Below are positions 1 through 9,177 of a stretch of 64,000 nucleotides of DNA, in pieces. The stretch covers positions 4,827,545-4,891,544 of the forward strand of contig NC_044930.1 in assembly GCF_003576645.1 (NCBI RefSeq), written 5' to 3'. Source of the stretch: Ipomoea triloba (lineage: Eukaryota; Streptophyta; Magnoliopsida; Solanales; Convolvulaceae). The notes under the pieces were generated by a model. The model had not been told where the DNA came from. It did not search any database and saw only the letters and a program-made list of their open reading frames with translations. Position numbers and translations under genes: made by a program. The first letter of the stretch is position 1, and every line of letters starts with the position of its first letter.

Positions 1-864
1 CAATCCAAATCCACAAAGATCTATCTAATCATACTTGGAATTGAAATAGCAAAAGGTAAAAGTAATAACAAGAAATTAAAAGGAAGACTTAGCTAGGAAT
101 TGAACTTTGAATTTGAACTTGAACTTGAAATTGAACTTTAATCTTGAACTTGAATGTAGATCACAATCTTGCACCAATGGAATTCTTCTCTAATTCTAAT
201 CTAAACTAAGAATTGCAATGTGGAGTGAATTGGGAGAGATCTCTCTAGGCTAATCCTAGAGAGAGAAATATTCTAAAGTGATCTAAAACTGAAGTGTGAT
301 GGATCCGGAATGAAAAACCAGAACAAAAACTCTGTTTTTAACCCAAAAATCGCGCCCAAAATGGGCTGGCCGAACCGCTGGACGCGGGCCGGATGCGCGT
401 CCAGCCGAGCGCGCTACAGCGCGCAACCGGACGCGAGGTGGACACGGGCGTCCGCCCCGCGTCCGCATTTGCGGCCTCTGAACATTTCCGGCCCTCTGAT
501 GGACGCGGGGTGGACGCGCGCGTCCGCCCCGGCGTCCATCAGAGACCTCTCTGAAGTTTGCTCTGATTTTCGAACTTCTGCGGGCATTTTTGCGGACGCC
601 GACTTGGACGCGCGTCCAGAGCGCGTCCAAGGCCTATTTTGCCTTCCAACTTCGGTTTGTGAATTCTTCTCCGAAACGTCGCCATTTCCTGCCTTTAAAC
701 ACTTCTTTTTACCTACAAAACAATCGGTAAAGTGTGGAACGGGTACTAAGACAATACAAAGCATTCTAATGCAATTTAATACTAAAACATTCATAAAAGC
801 TTTAACTTGTATACTAAACGATCCATGAATAACCTTATAAAAGTGGTATATTTTGCACTTATAA
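1..864 (-). repeat. 3' LTR of the retrotransposon, partial (copy 1)
   Basis: It matches the right-hand LTR from about 7204 to 8097. The first roughly 660 bp of the LTR (plus-strand order) are missing because the window begins here. It carries a GC-rich block at about 350-640 full of GGACGCG and GCGTCC motifs, with a near-perfect palindrome at 494-544. The end reads CTTATAA instead of CTTATCA, so the terminal CA is mutated here. Confidence 0.8.
494..544. repeat. LTR palindrome in GC-rich module
   Basis: Two arms of about 25 bp beginning CTCTGATGGACGC and ending GCGTCCATCAGAG face each other around a CGCG-rich centre. The same palindrome lies at 2191-2241. In the 5' LTR it is 39 bp long (7750-7788) and has lost part of its centre. 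It could extrude as a cruciform in DNA or fold as a hairpin in the transcript. Confidence 0.8.
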
Positions 865-1309
865 AACTTTCCACACTTTAGACCTTGCTTGTCCTCAAGC
901 AAGCAATCATAGGACAACCAATACAACAAGTGCAAAATATATCACCAAAACTTTAGAAACGCATATGAGCTAGATGGAAGAACAAAGCACAACATTGAAA
1001 TTAAGGTTATTCTATCAAAGAAATGTGTCCATAAATGAACCATAAAGTTCAATAGTGAATATCCCAAGACTTGACACCCTTCTTTTGGTAAAGTAAATTT
1101 TCGGTAATAGACTTTGTTTCACACTTTTCAAGCATGCATACCAAAAGGGAATTCACCAAATATTTTGAAAGGGCCACTAGCCGAGCCAACTAGTGGGAAC
1201 GATGTGCACAAGTCAATGCTAATAGTCCAACCTTATAACCTCAAGCCCCCTTGATTCTAGCGTGATTAACAAAAAAGGCTTCAAGGTTGTCTACTACCCC
1301 TCAAGACCA

Positions 1310-1600
1310 ACCATCGGGCTACCCGATCTCACATGGAGCTCCATGCTTTTTTGAGAACTGTGCAATAGGTGCCCGGTCCCAACGGGATAGATCTCTCATT
1401 TTCTCATTCCCCAAGATAACCTCATCGGGCTACTCGACTTCACATGGATCTCCATGCTTTTTCGAAGACAGTGCAATGGGTGCCCGAATCTCGGCGGAAT
1501 GGCTCTCTTAAATTTTCTCATCTCTCAAGACCTTGTATCGGGGCAACCAACTTCACGTAGAGCTCTACGCTTTTTCGAAGGCGGTGCAATGGTTGCCCCA
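1310..1600. repeat. Three-unit nested hairpin array (copy 1)
   Basis: Three diverged units about 111-113 bp apart each contain an inner 14-bp palindrome (CATGGAGCTCCATG at 1332-1345, CATGGATCTCCATG at 1443-1456, CGTAGAGCTCTACG at 1556-1569) inside an outer stem (CGGGC/GCCCG in units 1 and 2; GGGGCAACCA at 1540-1549 with TGGTTGCCCC at 1590-1599 in unit 3). Unit 3 differs from unit 1 at two base pairs of the inner stem, both changed on both sides so that pairing is kept. It lies in the 3' non-coding part of the retroelement. Function unknown. Confidence 0.75.
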
Positions 1601-1683
1601 GTTGTCCTAGCAAGACGGTTCATCTTTTTCATATCCTAAGGTGGCCACATTGGGCTCTTTTGGGGTTTTGGCCTCATTGGGCT

Positions 1684-1684
1684 N
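1684..1684. other. Single ambiguous base (N), likely contig join
   Basis: This is the only N in the window. Sequence to its left is internal retroelement DNA matching up to 3380, and sequence to its right is LTR matching 7191 onward. The true sequence across this point is therefore unknown, and the gap size is probably not 1 bp. Confidence 0.85.
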
Positions 1685-2561
1685 ATACAAAATTGCGCAA
1701 TCCAAATCCACAAAGATCTATCTAATCATACTTGGAATTGAAATAGCAAAAGGTAAAAGTAATAACAAGAAATTAAAAGGAAGACTTAGCTAGGAATTGA
1801 ACTTTGAATTTGAACTTGAACTTGAAATTGAACTTTAATCTTGAACTTGAATGTAGATCACAATCTTGCACCAATGGAATTCTTCTCTAATTCTAATCTA
1901 AACTAAGAATTGCAATGTGGAGTGAATTGGGAGAGATCTCTCTAGGCTAATCCTAGAGAGAGAAATATTCTAAAGTGATCTAAAACTGAAGTGTGATGGA
2001 TCCGGAATGAAAAACCAGAACAAAAACTCTGTTTTTAACCCAAAAATCGCGCCCAAAATGGGCTGGCCGAACCGCTGGACGCGGGCCGGATGCGCGTCCA
2101 GCCGAGCGCGCTACAGCGCGCAACCGGACGCGAGGTGGACACGGGCGTCCGCCCCGCGTCCGCATTTGCGGCCTCTGAACATTTCCGGCCCTCTGATGGA
2201 CGCGGGGTGGACGCGCGCGTCCGCCCCGGCGTCCATCAGAGACCTCTCTGAAGTTTGCTCTGATTTTCGAACTTCTGCGGGCATTTTTGCGGACGCCGAC
2301 TTGGACGCGCGTCCAGAGCGCGTCCAAGGCCTATTTTGCCTTCCAACTTCGGTTTGTGAATTCTTCTCCGAAACGTCGCCATTTCCTGCCTTTAAACACT
2401 TCTTTTTACCTACAAAACAATCGGTAAAGTGTGGAACGGGTACTAAGACAATACAAAGCATTCTAATGCAATTTAATACTAAAACATTCATAAAAGCTTT
2501 AACTTGTATACTAAACGATCCATGAATAACCTTATAAAAGTGGTATATTTTGCACTTATAA
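1685..2561 (-). repeat. 3' LTR of the retrotransposon, partial (copy 2)
   Basis: This is the second copy of the partial LTR. It begins right after the N at a point equivalent to 7191 in the 5' LTR. Identical to copy 1 where they overlap. On the minus strand it is preceded by a purine-rich stretch (AAAGTGTGGAAAG, about 2563-2577) that could serve as the polypurine tract. Confidence 0.8.
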
Positions 2562-3006
2562 AACTTTCCACACTTTAGACCTTGCTTGTCCTCAAGCAAG
2601 CAATCATAGGACAACCAATACAACAAGTGCAAAATATATCACCAAAACTTTAGAAACGCATATGAGCTAGATGGAAGAACAAAGCACAACATTGAAATTA
2701 AGGTTATTCTATCAAAGAAATGTGTCCATAAATGAACCATAAAGTTCAATAGTGAATATCCCAAGACTTGACACCCTTCTTTTGGTAAAGTAAATTTTCG
2801 GTAATAGACTTTGTTTCACACTTTTCAAGCATGCATACCAAAAGGGAATTCACCAAATATTTTGAAAGGGCCACTAGCCGAGCCAACTAGTGGGAACGAT
2901 GTGCACAAGTCAATGCTAATAGTCCAACCTTATAACCTCAAGCCCCCTTGATTCTAGCGTGATTAACAAAAAAGGCTTCAAGGTTGTCTACTACCCCTCA
3001 AGACCA

Positions 3007-3297
3007 ACCATCGGGCTACCCGATCTCACATGGAGCTCCATGCTTTTTTGAGAACTGTGCAATAGGTGCCCGGTCCCAACGGGATAGATCTCTCATTTTC
3101 TCATTCCCCAAGATAACCTCATCGGGCTACTCGACTTCACATGGATCTCCATGCTTTTTCGAAGACAGTGCAATGGGTGCCCGAATCTCGGCGGAATGGC
3201 TCTCTTAAATTTTCTCATCTCTCAAGACCTTGTATCGGGGCAACCAACTTCACGTAGAGCTCTACGCTTTTTCGAAGGCGGTGCAATGGTTGCCCCA
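3007..3297. repeat. Three-unit nested hairpin array (copy 2)
   Basis: The same array appears again, 1,697 bp further on, as part of the perfect direct duplication. This copy is continuous with the rest of the retroelement. Confidence 0.75.
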
Positions 3298-3809
3298 GTT
3301 GTCCTAGCAAGACGGTTCATCTTTTTCATATCCTAAGGTGGCCACATTGGGCTCTTTTGGGGTTTTGGCCTCATTGGGCTCTTTTCAACAAAATAAAGCA
3401 AAGCATCACCTTCACAACCCCACACGCCACCTTCGGGAGAGCAAAAAAAAAAATTAAGTTCATTTCCGGGCTTAGCATATTCTCTTTCTAGCATTGGCGA
3501 GTGCACACTCCCACTTCGAGGGATCATTGACTATGGTCCAAACAAAATAGAGGGTGAATTATCATGCAAGCACACAATATAATCAAATTTTCACAAGTGC
3601 AAAAGAATTCATATCAAGGGATATTCAACATTGAACTCAATTATTCCTTCATAGCAACACATTTCTAAGATAGATTAAACAAAACATTAATTTCAACACC
3701 ACACAAGATTCTATACTAAGCATCATATACTTAACCACATTTTAAGCACAAAGTGCTTCCCTTTCCACACTTTAGAATTGAACATCGTCCTCGATGCTCG
3801 CTCTATGCA

Positions 3810-4082
3810 CACGGTGGGAAAGAGATAAGGTCATTCGCCTCGTGCAATGCCCACGGTGGGAAAGAGATAAGGTCATTCGCCTCGTGCAATGCCCTTTCCA
3901 CACTTTAAAAGTGGGCATTCGCCTCGTGCAATGCCCTTTCCACACTTTAAAAGTGGGCTATGGGCTAGGAGAATGCCCTTTCCACACTTTAAAAGTGGGC
4001 TATGGGCTAGGAGGATCACAACATTGCTTTTATGAAAGAGGCTATGGGCTAGGAGGATCACAACATTGCTTTTATGAAAGAC
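3810..4082. repeat. Staircase of overlapping 42-bp duplications
   Basis: About six and a half units of exactly 42 bp follow one another (starts 3810, 3852, 3894, 3936, 3978, 4020, 4062). The sequence does not repeat uniformly. If X1 to X5 are successive segments of about 20-22 bp, the order is X1X2, X1X2, X3X2, X3X4, X3X4, X5X4, X5. Each neighbouring pair of segments is duplicated once and the next duplication starts half a unit later. Joining a chain of short contigs that overlap by 42 bp without trimming gives exactly this order. It lies between the gag-like ORF and the 3' LTR. Confidence 0.85.
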
Positions 4083-4408
4083 TTTTAACATCATACACTA
4101 TAATACCAAATAACCCCGGGTTTCCACACTTTAGAAATGAAGCACAAAGGTAAAATAACAAAAGACAAGGGAGATAAAAGAGACTCCCTTGTTGCTTCTT
4201 TTCAAGTACATTGCCTTTAATCATCCTCTTAGCTTTGAACCATTTATCAATTTTTCCTACACCATCAACAAACACATTGCAATACTACAAACCATATTAG
4301 AGAATTTAGCTTCCATTAATGCAAAACTTATTGAAAGCAAAAGTAAACAACAACAAAATGCATAAAAATGTAAGATAACCTCGGGTTGCCTCCCGAGAAG
4401 CGCTCCGT

Positions 4409-5536
4409 TTAACGTCCATAGCCCGACGCAACTTTCAAGCCCTCATTCCAACATACTTGGACGGGGACAAGTCCTTTTGCCCCATCCACTCTTTCCTCAC
4501 GATATGCCCTCAAGTGCCGGGCATTGACAAACTCCTTTAATTTTCTACATAGCATACTCTCTTCGAAAGATTGGCAACTATCCATGTCCACGAGTTTGCC
4601 ATTTTCTTCCAACTTACCTCTTTTTTCATTTTTCTTCTTTTCACCAAGCTCCTTTTCATCATTTCTCACTTTCTCCTCAACTTCCTCCTCTACACTCTCT
4701 TCCCTTATTTCCTTCTTTTCTTCTTCTATGATTTTGCAATGAACTTCCTCAATCATCACATTCTTATTTTCAAAATTTTCTTCTTCATTTTCCTTTTCTA
4801 TAGTCACACTCTCCTTCTCCTCCTCTTTTTCACTACTTAACAACACATCCCTTAAATCTCCATCCGTTTCCTCCTTTTCTTCACCAAGCAAATCATGAAT
4901 ATATATAGCATCATCAAGGCAATTATCATGGAAAGTGTCAATTTCAATATCATTTAAATCAAGCAAACTAGCATCAACATTCAATTCATCATCAACATCA
5001 CAAAGCATATCATGCAATTCACCAACATGTTCATTTAACAAAGAATTATCATCAAAAGTAAACGACTCAAGGCCATCATTATCATTAGAATTGAAAGAAT
5101 TGTTTTCACAAGTATCAACACAATTTCCATCATCATCACCGGAGGAGTCAAATGAATCACTATCATTAAAGTCATAAGGGTTAAGAAAATTGACCTCATT
5201 ATCAACATCTTCAATTATGCAATTATTTTCACTAGGCATATCTACCACTTTTTCAACTCCATTATCCACACAATCAATATTAGCATTATCAAAATGAATA
5301 GGCACATGAATATCATCACAATCATTATTCTCATCACACATGTCGGCCCAAGATTCAGAAATTTTATCACCAAGAGTAGTGCTAACACTAATAGGGTCAA
5401 GTGTCTTACCACATGCAAGCTCAATAGTGTCACCACATGACTTTTCCTCTTCCCACGCTATCTCCACATCACCATCACTCTCATTTTCCTCAACATTCTC
5501 ATATTCTTGCTTCCACCCTTCCCTAATATTGGCCAT
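4409..5536 (-). CDS. Retroelement ORF, acidic 3' segment (375 codons)
   Basis: This frame follows the 253-codon frame at 5543-6304 in the same reading frame; they are separated by one TAG and two sense codons. The N-terminal two thirds are very acidic and rich in Asp, Glu, Asn and Ser. A Lys/Glu-rich stretch likely to form coiled coil follows, then a short C-terminal part with several Arg residues. No protease, RT, RNase H or integrase motif is visible. I infer it is the C-terminal half of a gag-like protein of a non-autonomous LTR element. Whether it is made by readthrough, by internal initiation at its own ATG (5536), or not at all cannot be told from sequence. Confidence 0.6.
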   Translation of the reverse strand: MANIREGWKQEYENVEENESDGDVEIAWEEEKSCGDTIELACGKTLDPISVSTTLGDKISESWADMCDENNDCDDIHVPIHFDNANIDCVDNGVEKVVDMPSENNCIIEDVDNEVNFLNPYDFNDSDSFDSSGDDDGNCVDTCENNSFNSNDNDGLESFTFDDNSLLNEHVGELHDMLCDVDDELNVDASLLDLNDIEIDTFHDNCLDDAIYIHDLLGEEKEETDGDLRDVLLSSEKEEEKESVTIEKENEEENFENKNVMIEEVHCKIIEEEKKEIREESVEEEVEEKVRNDEKELGEKKKNEKRGKLEENGKLVDMDSCQSFEESMLCRKLKEFVNARHLRAYREERVDGAKGLVPVQVCWNEGLKVASGYGR

Positions 5537-5542
5537 TTCTTG

Positions 5543-6304
5543 CTATAATTCTTCTATCCTTGCCAATATCTTGTTCTTCGTGTCTTCCGTGCTTTCCTCC
5601 TCATATGGTTGCATCATGTACCCCTCATTCTCATAGTGGTTGCACTCTTGATCAACTTCGTCCCTATGGTGCTTGTACCTACATTCACATGGGAAGTTAG
5701 TCTTACATTTTTTGCAATATGGGTACTTTTGGCATTGATACCTATAGTGAGGCCATTTAGAAGCATAACAAATCACTTGTCGATTCATATCTTCAAACAT
5801 GTGTTCCTCAATGGTCTTGAAGCGGTCATTTGGGTCTCTTGGCTTGGGTTTCAACCAATGGTCATACATGTGCTCGATAATAGATTTCTTTTTGGGTGGA
5901 GGTGTGTTTTGAGTGTAAGATTGTGGAGAGTAGGCTCGGGATGGGTAAGAGTCGTAGGATTGAGAATTAGATAATCTTCTTTGTTGAGGGTAGTCATCAT
6001 CCTCGTCATAGTGGGTAGATTGGTAAGATTTTGAATCGTAGCTTTGAGGTAGTGGTGGGGCTCTTCTTGAGTAGTGGTAATCACCATATTCTCTATCATC
6101 ATATTGAGGTCTTGATGGTTGCCTTCTTGGTTGGTATTCTTCTTGTGAAGATCCATATGTCCTTGAGTAAGGTTGTTCATAGTCCTCATAATCTCTATAA
6201 CCATAGGGGTTAGAAACTTGAGCATTATAGCCTCCCCTTGGTTGCCTATATCCTCCTTGATCTTCATAGTAATCCTCTTGTTGATATCTTGCTTGAGAAT
6301 ACAT
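5543..6304 (-). CDS. Gag-like ORF of LTR retrotransposon, 5' segment (253 codons)
   Basis: It begins about 220 bp downstream of the PBS, where gag is expected. The first 130 residues are rich in Tyr, Gln, Arg, Ser and Pro, with repeated SYDS/YGDY-like low-complexity segments typical of disordered RNA-binding proteins. Residues from about 140 form a more ordered part. It ends in a Cys/His-rich cluster (CQKYPYCKKCKTNFPCEC, then HH, C and H) that may bind zinc but is not the classical CCHC knuckle. The frame ends in TAG (5543-5545) and stays open beyond it for 377 codons. The stop may be a nonsense mutation of CAG or may be read through. I infer the gag role from position and composition; no family match could be checked. 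Confidence 0.6.
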   Translation of the reverse strand: MYSQARYQQEDYYEDQGGYRQPRGGYNAQVSNPYGYRDYEDYEQPYSRTYGSSQEEYQPRRQPSRPQYDDREYGDYHYSRRAPPLPQSYDSKSYQSTHYDEDDDYPQQRRLSNSQSYDSYPSRAYSPQSYTQNTPPPKKKSIIEHMYDHWLKPKPRDPNDRFKTIEEHMFEDMNRQVICYASKWPHYRYQCQKYPYCKKCKTNFPCECRYKHHRDEVDQECNHYENEGYMMQPYEEESTEDTKNKILARIEEL

Positions 6305-6523
6305 TATAGAGGATCAACCTATCAACACAAAGACAAGAGAGTATTTTGCAACTAGAAGTAGTTGCAAGTGAGAGTAGTAGCAATTGAAATGACAAAAAGA
6401 TTAAAACGTAAACAAAGTAAATTGCAAAAATAGAAAGAAAAGGGGGGTGGGGGGGTTAGACTCTCTAACTTGAGCACTTGCTCATGTTAATCCAAAGGCA
6501 CTTACTACTCAAAAACCGATGCC
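6305..6523 (-). other. Untranslated leader of the LTR element
   Basis: This is the stretch between the PBS and the gag-like start. It holds no long ORF. A C-rich run on the element strand lies at about 6439-6457 (G-run on the plus strand). Confidence 0.6.
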
Positions 6524-6542
6524 ATCCCCGACAACGGCGCCA
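6524..6542 (-). promoter_or_regulatory. Primer-binding site, tRNA-Asp type
   Basis: On the minus strand the site reads TGGCGCCGTTGTCGGGGAT. This complements the 3' end of plant tRNA-Asp (which ends ...CCCCGGCAACGGCGCCA) with one mismatch. It starts 2 bp inside the 5' LTR end, the normal spacing. This fixes the orientation and the 5' LTR boundary. Confidence 0.85.
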
Positions 6543-6544
6543 TT

Positions 6545-8097
6545 TGATGAGTTGAGTTTTCGCGGTGGATGGAAAGGAGTATGTGTTAAAACGGGAAGAA
6601 GTTCCCGAGTATCGTTCTCTAAGGATGGCAAGGAGGGAATTCAAGCGGTAAGGGGATTAAGCACAAGAGTGTTTAGTGTTTGAAAGCTAACCCAAGCATA
6701 GTAAGGAATGTGCATTAAACATAATGAAAACAAGGAACAAAATGTTGGAAACAATCAATTGGAAAGGAGGATTTGGACCTTGCAACTCATATAGGTATCC
6801 TTGATTTCCTAAGATATTAGGCTAGCAATACTTAGATAATGAAAATGAGATAAGGTCACCAACACCACCGCCACTCTCGTGGTCAATGGACTCACTCCTT
6901 AGACCGTAATGTCATCCTTGTGATCACTAGGCTAGGAGAGGCATTTTGTCAAACACGTTATGTGCCTCTTATCTTCCACTTCTCCCTTTTCTCAAAGGTG
7001 AGAGGGAAACGTGCTAGGCTAGGCTAAGGAGTAACCTTACTCTCGTAAGTGAGACTCCTTATCCAAACATCTCTCATATAGGTTGATCATTCCCACACAA
7101 GAGTCAAAGAAGATCACCATTCACACAATCAATCTCATAATCAAAGCAATTGCAAAACCTAATTAATCAATTCAAAGCTCAAGAATATCCATACAAAATT
7201 GCGCAATCCAAATCCACAAAGATCTATCTAATCATACTTGGAATTGAAATAGCAAAAGGTAAAAGTAATAACAAGAAATTAAAAGGAAGACTTAGCTAGG
7301 AATTGAACTTTGAATTTGAACTTGAACTTGAAATTGAACTTTAATCTTGAACTTGAATGTAGATCACAATCTTGCACCAATGGAATTCTTCTCTAATTCT
7401 AATCTAAACTAAGAATTGCAATGTGGAGTGAATTGGGAGAGATCTCTCTAGGCTAATCCTAGAGAGAGAAATATTCTAAAGTGATCTAAAATTGAAGTGT
7501 GATGGATCCGGAATGAAAAACCAGAACAAAAACTCTGTTTTTAACCCAAAAATCGCGCCCAAAATGGGCTGGACGCGGGCCGGACGCGCGTCCTGCCTCG
7601 CGTCCAGCCGAGCGCGCTACAGCGCGCGACCGGACGCGGGCGTCCGCCCCGCGTCCGCCCGACTGTGCGTTACGGCGCACAGTCGGACGCTGGGTGGACG
7701 CGGGCGTCCGCCCCGCGTCCGCATTTGCGGCCTCTGAACATTTTCGGCCCTCTGATGGACCCGGGGTCCGCCCCGGCGTCCATCAGAGACCTCTCTGAAG
7801 TTTGCTCTGATTTTCGAACTTCTGCGGGCATTTTTGCGGATGCCGACTTAGACGCGCGTCCAAGGCCTATTTTGCCTTCCAACTTCGGTTTGTGAATTCT
7901 TCTCCGAAACATCGCCATTTCCTGCATTTAAACACTTCTTTTTACCTACAAAACAATCGGTAAAGTGTGGAACGAGTACTAAGACAATACAAAGCATTCT
8001 AATGCAATTTAATACTAAAACATTCATAAAAGCTTTAACTTGTATACTAAACGATCCATGAATAACCTTATAAAAGTGGTATATTTTGCACTTATCA
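6545..8097 (-). repeat. 5' LTR of the retrotransposon, complete
   Basis: About 1,553 bp from TGATGAG to CTTATCA (plus strand), abutting the PBS at the left. From 7191 it matches the partial 3' LTRs at 1685 and at 1 with few substitutions. The exception is the GC-rich block at 7560-7790, which has several insertions and deletions relative to the other copies and is about 30 bp longer overall. The expected 5-bp target duplication cannot be tested because the other end is outside the window. Confidence 0.8.
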
Positions 8098-8319
8098 ACA
8101 ACAAACTAAATGAAATAAATAAATTTTTTGTATAGTAAAAGGTGATTGCATAAGATATAGTTTCTCTAACTATGGATTTTGAAAAGAATGGGATTTTTTT
8201 TCATAAATATTTTCCATCTCTAAATTGTTAATATTTTAAATAAATGTTTTTTTAAAGGATTTTTTAAACAAATGTTTAATCCCTATATAAGAATTTTTTA
8301 GGTAATTTTAATTTTTTAG
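8098..8319. other. AT-rich flank between LTR element and LINE
   Basis: I see no gene here. It is very AT-rich, with runs of T and repeated GGATTTTTT words. The exact 5' end of the truncated LINE is unclear; a convincing target duplication with the sequence after the poly(A) was not found. Confidence 0.6.
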
Positions 8320-8412
8320 GATTTTTTCTCCATTGCAAATCTGATAGGCAAACCTCTTAAAGTTGATTCGTCTACTCTGTCTCACAACCGCCCCTCTGTT
8401 GCAAGGATCTGC

Positions 8413-9177
8413 GTGGAGCTGGATGTCTCAAAACAAAGGCCAGATCTAATATGGATAAATAATGGATCCTATGGAGGTTTTTCCCAACCTATTATTTATG
8501 AATTCATTCCAGATTATTGTCTTGATTGCAAAAAATTTGGCCATATGAAAGCCGAGTGCCACAAACATATTCAAGCACAAACTTCTCAACCCAACCACCA
8601 AAGCTCTGAACAGACCCTCTCGATGAACATACCCCGCCACCCTCCCCCTTTTATTGAACCTCCTCAGAAAAGTTGGAAAAAGAAAGACCCACAAATCTCT
8701 GTTATTGTTCCAATGACCGAAGACTCTGATCCCCCTCAATCTTCAAAACTTGTTCAAAAAGATCCTGAAGCCACACAAACTAATCCTGAAGAACCTCCTC
8801 TAAACAACCAACTAAACCCAACAATTCCGAACCTCGAACCTTCTCTTCCAGACCACAATACCATAGGCTCAGTTCTTATTGACGACCACAGTATTCAACA
8901 GCTTCATAATAACTTTATGAATTTATCACCTGGTCACTGGTCTGATGGCGATGAAACTAAAGACACCAGACCGATCCCTAATGCCTTGATCATCTCTTGG
9001 AAGAAGGATAGCATTCTCCTTTCAAAGAAACTCTCGAAGAAATTTGGTGGTTTTGTTCAGGTCTCAGGAAAAAAAAGTCGCCCTCGGAAAGACTACTCCT
9101 CAAGCACTCCTTCGGTCTCAACTCGTCTGGCTACTGGATCCCTCTCGAGAGTTTCTTTCCCTCACCGTTGGAAATGA
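8413..9177 (+). CDS. LINE ORF1, partial (gag-like, zinc knuckle)
   Basis: The frame is open from 8320; 8413 is a GTG inside it, not a true start. The N-terminal part has the IGKPLKVD and PDLIWI context that precedes the knuckle in plant LINE ORF1 proteins (DUF4283/zf-CCHC_4 type). The CCHC knuckle reads CLDCKKFGHMKAEC. The remaining C-terminal region is Pro/Gln/Ser-rich and probably disordered. It is an RNA-binding protein of the LINE ribonucleoprotein. It ends in a TGA that overlaps the ORF2 start (ATGA at 9174-9177), suggesting ORF2 translation by stop-restart. The N-terminus of the protein is lost. Confidence 0.8.
   Translation: MELDVSKQRPDLIWINNGSYGGFSQPIIYEFIPDYCLDCKKFGHMKAECHKHIQAQTSQPNHQSSEQTLSMNIPRHPPPFIEPPQKSWKKKDPQISVIVPMTEDSDPPQSSKLVQKDPEATQTNPEEPPLNNQLNPTIPNLEPSLPDHNTIGSVLIDDHSIQQLHNNFMNLSPGHWSDGDETKDTRPIPNALIISWKKDSILLSKKLSKKFGGFVQVSGKKSRPRKDYSSSTPSVSTRLATGSLSRVSFPHRWK

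Larger units (their letters stand above)
1..3380. repeat. Perfect 1,697-bp direct duplication
   Basis: Positions 1-1683 recur at 1698-3380 with no difference that I can find, including the reading frames, the GC-rich LTR module and the hairpin array. The second copy continues into unique sequence after 3380. The first ends at a single N (1684), which is followed at once by LTR sequence matching 7191 onward. A duplication that runs exactly from the window start to an N looks more like two overlapping contigs placed end to end than a biological duplication. Confidence 0.9.
1..8097 (-). mobile_element. Non-autonomous LTR retrotransposon, left end outside window
   Basis: The element reads on the minus strand. 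Its 5' LTR is at 6545-8097, the primer-binding site at 6524-6542, the gag-like reading frame at 4409-6304 and a partial 3' LTR at the left. The LTR runs TGATGAG...CTTATCA on the plus strand, giving imperfect inverted ends. There is no protease, reverse transcriptase or integrase frame between the gag-like ORF and the 3' LTR, so it would need proteins from another element; this resembles LARD or TR-GAG type elements. The LTRs are nearly identical outside one GC-rich module, which suggests a recent insertion. The PBS type points to Ty3/gypsy, but no domain confirms that. The left part is complicated by the 1,697-bp duplication around the N at 1684. Confidence 0.8.

Noticed and set aside
283..935. 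Three overlapping frames of 115-173 codons in the LTR (and copies at 1980-2632)
   Set aside because: They arise from the stop-poor GC-rich palindrome block, occur on both strands and match no protein family; they change frame in the 5' LTR copy.
3810..4082. CRISPR-like array
   Set aside because: Repeats lack unique spacers, the organism is a plant, and the pattern is a staircase of overlapping duplications.
3794..4153. 119-codon frame over the 42-bp staircase
   Set aside because: It is open only because 42 is divisible by three and repeats the same codons; no start context or family resemblance.
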